Positions 58,349 through 64,000 of a DNA stretch of 64,000 nt are shown in pieces. How positions within the stretch are numbered: position 1 is the stretch's first letter; each line of letters opens with the position of its first letter. Made by a program: the position numbers and the translations under genes. The stretch is taken from the NCBI GenBank assembly GCA_043747745.1, contig JAYTOP010000049.1, positions 42,436 through 106,435 on the forward strand, written 5' to 3'. The notes below the pieces were generated by a model. That model had not been told where the DNA came from, made no database searches, and saw only the letters and a program-made list of their open reading frames with translations. This DNA is from SZAS-103 sp043747745 (GTDB lineage Bacteria; Pseudomonadota; Gammaproteobacteria; Xanthomonadales; Xanthomonadaceae).

Positions 58349-58354
58349 TATACT
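58349..58354 (+). promoter_or_regulatory. putative -10 box (TATACT) of pilS
   Basis: TATACT lies about 37 bases before the pilS ATG. The same hexamer is found before pilT and prfC. The -35 is weak. Confidence 0.4.
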
Positions 58355-58391
58355 CGGGGCGTGTTAGGCAAAGCAACGGCGGACCACCGGC

Positions 58392-60008
58392 ATGCCCTTC
58401 GAGTTGCGCGCACCAGCGGCTGGCGAAGCAGGATTGCGCCGCGAGTTGTACTTCCTGTCGCTGTTCCGGGTGCTCGAGGCCGGGCTACTGGCGTTCGTGG
58501 TGTTCAGCCCGTTGGCGATGAGCCTGGTCACGGTGCGCAATCCGGCGTGGGCGTACAGCGCATCGATCGTGTACCTGGTTCTGGGCAGCGTGTTGTTCCT
58601 GCTCGCGCGCAATCGGCGCTGGGGCCTGCGCACGCTGGTCGCATGCGGGATCGCTCTGGATCTGCTGGTCTTCTCGGTGTTGTTGCACAACCTGATCGGA
58701 TTCAGCAACGGCATCGCCTTGCTGTTGTTGTTCAATATCGGTGCCAGTGCGATGCTGCTGTCGCTGCGCTGGAGCCTGATCGTCGCAGCTCTTGCCGCGC
58801 TGCTGCAGTTCGGCGAATACGTCTATGCGCAGCTCGTGCTGCAGGAGACCCGCCCGATTCCCGAAGCGGTGATGTTCGGGGTGAGCTACCTGGCCACCGC
58901 GATACTGACCAATTTGCTGGGTCGGCAATTGCGCGAAGTCGAGGTGCTGGCCGAACAGCGCGGCGCCGAAGTGGACAATCTCGCGCGCATCAACGAGATG
59001 ATCATCCGCCGCATGCGCACCGGCCTGCTGGCGGTCGACGCCGACAACATCATTCGCTTGTTCAACGAGTCGGCGTGGTACCTGCTCGGCAATCCGTCGC
59101 CGGAACGCCGCGAACTGGCTGATGTCGCCCCCGAACTCTCGCGCCGGCTGTGGCACTGGCGCCAGCAGCAACGTGCCGACAGCACCCCGCTCGTGCTGGC
59201 GGGCGACACGCCGGCAGTGATCCCGCGCTTCACTGCACTGGGCGGCGCGGACGAGCTCACCCTGATTTTTCTCGACGACACCTCGTTGCTTTCGCGCCGT
59301 GCCGAGGAACTCACTCTGACCACGCTCGGTCGTTTGTCGGCGAGCATCGCGCACGAGATCCGCAATCCGCTGGCGGCGATCAGCCATGCGGCGCAACTGC
59401 TGCGCGAATCGCAGATCGAACCGGAATCCGACCACCGGCTGGTCGAGATCATCAACTCGCAATGCCAGCGCATGGACGGCATCGTGCAGAACGTGCTCGG
59501 ACTCGCACGCCGCGAGCGTTCGCGCCCTGAGTCGCTGGAACTCGTCACGTGGACGCAGCATTTCATCACCGAATTCCACCAGACCCCGCCCGGCGAACGC
59601 GACGAACTGCGGGTCAGCGCGCCGCAAGGCCCGCTGCGCGCGATGATGGATCCACAACATCTGCAACAGGTGATGACAGTCCTGCTGCAGAACGCACTCA
59701 CCTACGGTCGTATGCCCAGCGAACCGGCGCGGATCACGCTCGTGGTGCACCTTGATGACGACGGCCAACCGGTGCTGGACGTCGTCGATCGCGGACCCGG
59801 CATACCCCCAGCCGTTGCCGAGCAACTGTTTGAGCCGTTCTATACGACCAGCGAACACGGCACCGGGCTCGGCCTGTACATCGCACGCCAACTCTGCGAG
59901 GCCAACCAGGCCGGCTTGAAGTACATCCCGTTGCCTGCAGGCGGAAGTTGTTTTCGGGTCACCCTGGCCCGTACCGAGCCGTTGGCGCGCGGCACTGCGC
60001 GGAGCTGA
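58392..60008 (+). CDS. pilS: sensor histidine kinase PilS
   Basis: This 538-residue membrane kinase controls pilin transcription through PilR. Six hydrophobic helices are at about residues 20-185, a PAS-like linker at about 205-310 (RMRTGLLAVDADNIIRLFNE), and the phosphoacceptor His is in ASIAHEIRNPLAAISHAAQLL (about residue 322; split as SIAHEIRNPL). The ATPase boxes are LLQNALTYG, VVDRGPGIPP and TSEHGTGLGLYIARQL. It is followed by pilR after 150 bp with no terminator seen. Confidence 0.94.
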   Translation: MPFELRAPAAGEAGLRRELYFLSLFRVLEAGLLAFVVFSPLAMSLVTVRNPAWAYSASIVYLVLGSVLFLLARNRRWGLRTLVACGIALDLLVFSVLLHNLIGFSNGIALLLLFNIGASAMLLSLRWSLIVAALAALLQFGEYVYAQLVLQETRPIPEAVMFGVSYLATAILTNLLGRQLREVEVLAEQRGAEVDNLARINEMIIRRMRTGLLAVDADNIIRLFNESAWYLLGNPSPERRELADVAPELSRRLWHWRQQQRADSTPLVLAGDTPAVIPRFTALGGADELTLIFLDDTSLLSRRAEELTLTTLGRLSASIAHEIRNPLAAISHAAQLLRESQIEPESDHRLVEIINSQCQRMDGIVQNVLGLARRERSRPESLELVTWTQHFITEFHQTPPGERDELRVSAPQGPLRAMMDPQHLQQVMTVLLQNALTYGRMPSEPARITLVVHLDDDGQPVLDVVDRGPGIPPAVAEQLFEPFYTTSEHGTGLGLYIARQLCEANQAGLKYIPLPAGGSCFRVTLARTEPLARGTARS

Positions 60009-60158
60009 AACCCCTGGATCGTCCGCGTGTAAACCAATCATCGCGCCTTGTCGAAACTGTGGATTGATTCACGGTTTCCCTAGCCCGGCTGCCGCGCATC
60101 GGCTAATGTGCTCCGCAGGGGATACTGAACACGCATCAGCAGGGGCAGGCAGACAACG

Positions 60159-61556
60159 ATGGCGAACGCGCGCAGCGCACTGGTGGTCGACGACGAACGC
60201 GACATCCGCGAACTCCTGGTCATGACCTTGGGCCGGATGGGGCTGCGCGTGGATGCCGCCGCCGACGTCGCGAGTGCCCGCGCCCAACTCGCCGAACACA
60301 GCTACGACCTGTGCCTGACCGACATGCGCTTGCCCGACGGCAGCGGACTGGATGTGATCGCCCACATCGTGGCGCGTTATCCGGATACGCCGGTCGCGAT
60401 GATCACCGCCTACGGCAACGTCGAAGCCGCAGTCGGCGCGCTCAAGGCCGGCGCTTTCGATTTCGTATCCAAACCCGTCGACCTGACCGTCCTGCGCCGA
60501 CTCGTGAACAACGCGCTGGACCTGCACCAACAGCGCCGCACGGCAGCACCGTCCGCGTCGGGGCTGACCGGCGAGTCGGTGGTCATGCAGCAGCTGCGCC
60601 AGACAATCGCCAAACTCGCGCGCAGCCAGGCGCCCGTCTATATCGCCGGCGAATCCGGCGCGGGCAAGGAGCGCGTCGCGAAACTCATCCACGAACAGGG
60701 GCCGCGCGCGAATGGCCCGTTCGTCCCGGTGAACTGCGGCGCGATCCCTGCAGAATTGATGGAGAGCGAGTTCTTCGGCCACAAGAAAGGCAGCTTCACC
60801 GGCGCGCACGCGGACAAGGATGGGCTGTTCCAGGCGGCCAATGGTGGCACGCTGTTCCTCGACGAGGTCGCCGAGCTACCGCTGCACATGCAGGTCAAAC
60901 TACTTCGCGTGATCCAGGAAAAATCGGTGCGAGCGGTCGGCGCTGCGACCGAGGTGCCGGTCGATGTGCGCATCCTGTCGGCCACCCACAAGGATCTTGC
61001 GCAGCAGGTCGAGGACAACCGCTTCCGCCACGACTTGTTCTACCGGCTCAACGTGATCGAATTGCGGGTGCCGCCATTGCGCGAGCGCGGCGACGACATC
61101 CCATTGCTGGTCGAAGCCATCCTGCATCGGCTGTCGACGGAGTTGGGAGAGCCGCTGCCGCAACTCGACGCCGATGCCTTGCAGGCATTGCGTGAGTATC
61201 CCTTCCCCGGCAACGTGCGCGAGCTGGAGAACATCCTCGAACGTGCCACCGCACTCTGCGAAGGCGATGCGATCCATCGCGCCGACCTGCGCCTGCCGGC
61301 CGGCCAGCCAGCCCGAGGGTTTGTCGCGGTTGCCCCGACTGCACGCGTCACCGGCGAACATCCGGTGTTCCGCATGCCCAGCGGCAACGGCAACGGATTC
61401 GGCGATGCATTACCCAAGCACATGGAGCACCTGGAGCGCGAAGCCATCGTGCGTGCGCTCGAGGAATGCCGCTACAACAAGACCAAGGCCGCTGCCAAGC
61501 TCGGCATCACCTTCCGCGCCCTTCGCTACAAGCTTAAGAAACTTGCGATCGATTGA
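60159..61556 (+). CDS. pilR: sigma-54-dependent response regulator PilR
   Basis: This 465-residue NtrC-type activator turns on pilA from sigma-54 promoters. Receiver domain 1-120 has acidic VVDDERD, the phospho-Asp in LCLTDMRLPDGSG and the Lys in FVSKPVD. The AAA+ domain (about 135-370) has Walker A AGESGAGKERVAK, the sigma-54 contact loop GSFTGAHADKDG (Ser in place of the usual Ala) and LFLDEVAELP. The C-terminal Fis-type HTH (NKTKAAAKLGITFRALRYKL) ends the protein. Its pilA target is not in the window. Confidence 0.95.
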   Translation: MANARSALVVDDERDIRELLVMTLGRMGLRVDAAADVASARAQLAEHSYDLCLTDMRLPDGSGLDVIAHIVARYPDTPVAMITAYGNVEAAVGALKAGAFDFVSKPVDLTVLRRLVNNALDLHQQRRTAAPSASGLTGESVVMQQLRQTIAKLARSQAPVYIAGESGAGKERVAKLIHEQGPRANGPFVPVNCGAIPAELMESEFFGHKKGSFTGAHADKDGLFQAANGGTLFLDEVAELPLHMQVKLLRVIQEKSVRAVGAATEVPVDVRILSATHKDLAQQVEDNRFRHDLFYRLNVIELRVPPLRERGDDIPLLVEAILHRLSTELGEPLPQLDADALQALREYPFPGNVRELENILERATALCEGDAIHRADLRLPAGQPARGFVAVAPTARVTGEHPVFRMPSGNGNGFGDALPKHMEHLEREAIVRALEECRYNKTKAAAKLGITFRALRYKLKKLAID

Positions 61557-61566
61557 CCCTGTCGCA

Positions 61567-63918
61567 TCATTGCGCCGACGTCTTCGGCAAATCGGCCCAG
61601 GCTTGCAGGTAGGCGCGTATCGGTCCGTAGATGTTTGATGGCGGAACGGTGCCGCCCCATGTGTGTTCGAGCACGGAAACCTGTTCCAGCCTGCCTTCAC
61701 CGATGGCGCCTAACATTGCCAGCACCAACATCTGCTCGCGCAGGACTCCGGGTGCCTGCGGATCCTGGCGTAAGCGTTCCAATGCGGCCAGCGCCCGGGG
61801 GCGCATTTGCATCGCGTCACGCCGCGCGGCTGCATCGAAAGCACTGAGCACGGCTGGGGCCGGGATCGGTAGCGAAACATCTCGAACCACCCATGCGGGA
61901 TCGATCCAGACGCCGACCAGATCACCCGAAGGCAACATGCCGATCGTATTGCCCGCAAGCGACGATACATCGGCGTACCAAGTCACCATGTCGTCGGCGC
62001 TCAAGGCTTTACGCATGGATAGCAGACTGCGCACATGATAGGCCGCATCGGCATCGCGATGTTGCAGCGAGCCGATGTCCCCGGACTTCAAGGCCAAGGC
62101 GATGTCTCGTGCGAGCCAGTGCTGCCACGCGAATGTGCTCTGGGGCACGTCGGTCACAGTACCGGCTGCCGGCGGAATCCTGTTCTCCAGAATATCCAGC
62201 ACCGGCATCCCGTTGGTGACCAGTGCCTGCAACAGGTGCGATGATTCACCCATGAAACGTGCGCGCGGTGCATTGAGCGCTACCACCGGATAGAAATCCG
62301 AATGCGCTTGTGCGCCGGTATAACGCGCGAAAGCCTCGAGCACCTGTCGCGAGCCGATGCGACGCACTGCATAGTCGCCCGCACCTGCCAGACCCAAGCG
62401 GACCAACTCCGAATGCAAGGGTTCGCTAGCCAGCGCCTTCATGTCGAGCCCCCTCAGCGGCTCACCACTTGATACAAATAAAAGATCACCACTGTTGGTC
62501 ATGTATACCTCGACGTTGGGGAACACTTGAATCAGTGCCGCCACCATCGTGCTGAGCAATCTGTCGTTGATCTCGTAGGACTGCAGCCACTGCACCAATA
62601 GACCATCGGGTTGAAGATGGCGACGCAGGAACCGGTAAAACTCCTTTGTAAACAGGCTTGCGACGCCATTGACCCACGGATTCGAAGGTTCAGAAAGAAT
62701 GACGTCGAATTTACGATTGCCGGTGGAAAAATAGGTGCGTGCATCATCGAAATACGGGTGCGAGCGCGAATCGGAATAGGCCCGGGCAACAGGTCTGCCG
62801 AACAAACGTGCGCCGTCGTACATCGCGCGTTCGATTTCAATGGTATTCACCGATTGTGGCAGCGGACTTGCCAGGAATGTATCGGTTGACAAGCCCGATC
62901 CCCAGCCGATGATCGCCACATCCCGAGGATGAGGATGCAACCCAAGCGGCAGCGCTGCTGCCATGCGCATGGTGATCTCATCGTCAGATGCAGTTTTGCC
63001 TAGCTGCACCTGGATGCCCGCATCGGGTTTGCCGTTCGTTGCGATGATCGCAACGCCACTCCCTTGTATATAAACGCCCACGGTCGCAGTCTTGCCGTCA
63101 CGCAGGAACCTGACTTGTCGGGCCGGAATACTCACGACCCCCGTGCGAAACACACCCGCGACCTGCGCACCAGGATCCGGTCGCCCGAACTGCAGGCTCG
63201 CGACGAGCACCAACACGGCGATCCCGCCGGAAATCGCATAACTCCCACGCCGCGGAATTGCAACCAGGAACCGCAGCAACAGCAAGCCGAGCACGAGATC
63301 GCCGAGCGCCGCCAAGGTTACCGACAATCGAACGCCGATTAGCGGAATCAACACCTGCATTGTGAGGAACACGCCGACGATCGCGCCTAGCGTGTTGGCG
63401 GCATAGATCTTGCCGATGCTGGACTCCCCAAATCCACGTCGCAACAACGCTATGGTCATCAGCGGCAATGTCATGCCGGCAAAGAACGCGGCAGGAAACA
63501 TGACTAGCAACGCGACCCCAGCACTGCCGAAGCTGAAAAGATCGTAACCGGGACTATTGCGTGCCAATGCCTCCATCATCCAGCCGACCCAGTGAAAGGA
63601 TTGGGTAAACAGCGGCAATGATAGCAACGCGGCGATGCCCATCCAGACCTGCGCATGTCCGGTCGCAGCAATGGAATCGGCGATGCATGCATTGCGCCGG
63701 CGCACCCACAATCCGCCGCAGGCCAAACCGAAAATGAAGGCTGACAGCATCAACTCGAACGAGTGCACCGTCGTGCCCAGCGCCTGATTGAGCAGACGTA
63801 CCCAGCCGATTTCATAAACGAATGAGGTGGCCCCGGTCACGAACGCTGCGAGCAGCAGCCCGGTCTGGACACGATCCGCCGGGCATGCGACGGGCACCTC
63901 CACGGGCAATGCTCTCAA
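61567..63918 (-). CDS. fused MFS-like / spermidine synthase-like membrane protein
   Basis: This 783-residue protein has about seven N-terminal membrane helices (residues about 18-245; GATSFVYEIGWVRLLNQALG) fused to a cytosolic spermidine-synthase-like Rossmann domain (about 255-560; VAIIGWGSGLSTDTFLASPL, VNTIEIERAMY, DVILSEPSNPWVNGVASLF). A C-terminal helical tail of about 200 residues is unrecognised. The substrate is unknown; polyamine synthesis is not established for this fusion family. No ATG is available: TTG 63918 is the first start after an in-frame TGA, with GTG 63903 and 63897 as alternatives. It is convergent with pilR. Confidence 0.82.
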   Translation of the reverse strand: MRALPVEVPVACPADRVQTGLLLAAFVTGATSFVYEIGWVRLLNQALGTTVHSFELMLSAFIFGLACGGLWVRRRNACIADSIAATGHAQVWMGIAALLSLPLFTQSFHWVGWMMEALARNSPGYDLFSFGSAGVALLVMFPAAFFAGMTLPLMTIALLRRGFGESSIGKIYAANTLGAIVGVFLTMQVLIPLIGVRLSVTLAALGDLVLGLLLLRFLVAIPRRGSYAISGGIAVLVLVASLQFGRPDPGAQVAGVFRTGVVSIPARQVRFLRDGKTATVGVYIQGSGVAIIATNGKPDAGIQVQLGKTASDDEITMRMAAALPLGLHPHPRDVAIIGWGSGLSTDTFLASPLPQSVNTIEIERAMYDGARLFGRPVARAYSDSRSHPYFDDARTYFSTGNRKFDVILSEPSNPWVNGVASLFTKEFYRFLRRHLQPDGLLVQWLQSYEINDRLLSTMVAALIQVFPNVEVYMTNSGDLLFVSSGEPLRGLDMKALASEPLHSELVRLGLAGAGDYAVRRIGSRQVLEAFARYTGAQAHSDFYPVVALNAPRARFMGESSHLLQALVTNGMPVLDILENRIPPAAGTVTDVPQSTFAWQHWLARDIALALKSGDIGSLQHRDADAAYHVRSLLSMRKALSADDMVTWYADVSSLAGNTIGMLPSGDLVGVWIDPAWVVRDVSLPIPAPAVLSAFDAAARRDAMQMRPRALAALERLRQDPQAPGVLREQMLVLAMLGAIGEGRLEQVSVLEHTWGGTVPPSNIYGPIRAYLQAWADLPKTSAQ

Positions 63919-63957
63919 CTTAAGCCCTCAGCACGCAGATTTGTAGGCGAGGTGAAG

Positions 63958-64000
63958 ATGCGGTTTGATTCTTGGTGGTCGCGGGTAATTGCGACCACGC
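63958..64000 (+). CDS. possible start of a gene running off the right edge
   Basis: ATG 63958 follows GAGGTG by three bases and is open to the end (MRFDSWWSRVIATT). It is divergent from the permease/synthase fusion. Only 14 codons are visible, so this is tentative. Confidence 0.25.
   Translation, partial: MRFDSWWSRVIATT
63975..63998. repeat. perfect 8-bp inverted repeat at the right edge
   Basis: GTGGTCGC and GCGACCAC are separated by GGGTAATT. Function unknown; it lies about 60 bp upstream of the permease/synthase fusion gene and could be an operator. Confidence 0.4.

Noticed and set aside
60009..60158. A sigma-54 promoter in the pilS-pilR gap
   Set aside because: No GG-N10-GC element with the expected TGGCAC/TTGC context was found.

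Overview
The window looks like chromosomal DNA of a GC-rich gammaproteobacterium of the Xanthomonadales (Lysobacterales), most likely Rhodanobacteraceae-like. The grounds are gene order and content: pilT-pilU divergent from yggS-proC, pilS-pilR next to sucC-sucD, algH-ruvX-pyrB, aroK-aroB-hemE, a metX-metB-hom operon, and beta-propeller signalling proteins. No species can be named from sequence alone. No rRNA, tRNA, CRISPR array, integrase or transposase was seen.

Layout. 1-2100: a truncated HTH regulator, a small secreted protein and a DUF2145 protein. 2215-8604: a TetR regulator divergent from fadE, an ATP/ADP-carrier-like permease and a GMC oxidoreductase. 8651-12544: pyrB-ruvX-algH, a YiiX-like hydrolase and a cyclic-nucleotide-sensing DUF1003 membrane protein. 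12868-21297: twitching motors PilT and PilU, yggS, proC, a PAS-GGDEF cyclase, a cobalamin-binding-like protein, pdxH, glycerate kinase and dodecin. 21386-24748: aroK, aroB, a WGR protein and hemE. 24749-26313: a repeat-bracketed exonuclease gene. 26314-34469: a hybrid two-component sensor, a YceI-cytochrome b561-YceI operon, a glutaredoxin-like protein, sdaA and an alpha/beta hydrolase. 34543-38230: hom-metB-metX with a SAM-I riboswitch and its promoter. 38419-47339: two large cyclic-di-GMP-type proteins, prfC and a SulP transporter. 47340-48873: a DUF2971 gene bracketed by inverted repeats. 48874-63918: clpB, pgeF, rluD, bamD, nadE, sucD, sucC, pilS, pilR and a fused permease/spermidine-synthase-like protein.

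How the genes fit together. Type IV pilus function recurs (PilT/PilU motors, PilS/PilR control), alongside three GGDEF proteins, two of them with altered active sites. Methionine synthesis is one translationally coupled operon under SAM control. B6 metabolism (YggS, PdxH), serine/glycerate metabolism (SdaA, glycerate kinase) and the succinyl-CoA step (SucCD) are standard housekeeping.

The unusual content is in the repeats. At least six repeat families occupy the intergenic space, and several enter genes: a 110-bp palindromic element lies in frame inside hom, G-run arrays form the N-terminus of the cobalamin-binding-like protein and the C-terminus of YggS, and others touch the ends of the WGR protein and SulP. 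Two AT-richer accessory genes are each bracketed by 220-260 bp inverted repeats that share an outer-end motif, suggesting a common non-autonomous mobile arrangement. Six genes carry a -10-like hexamer exactly six bases before the start codon, the arrangement expected for leaderless mRNAs. All identity and similarity statements here were made by eye.
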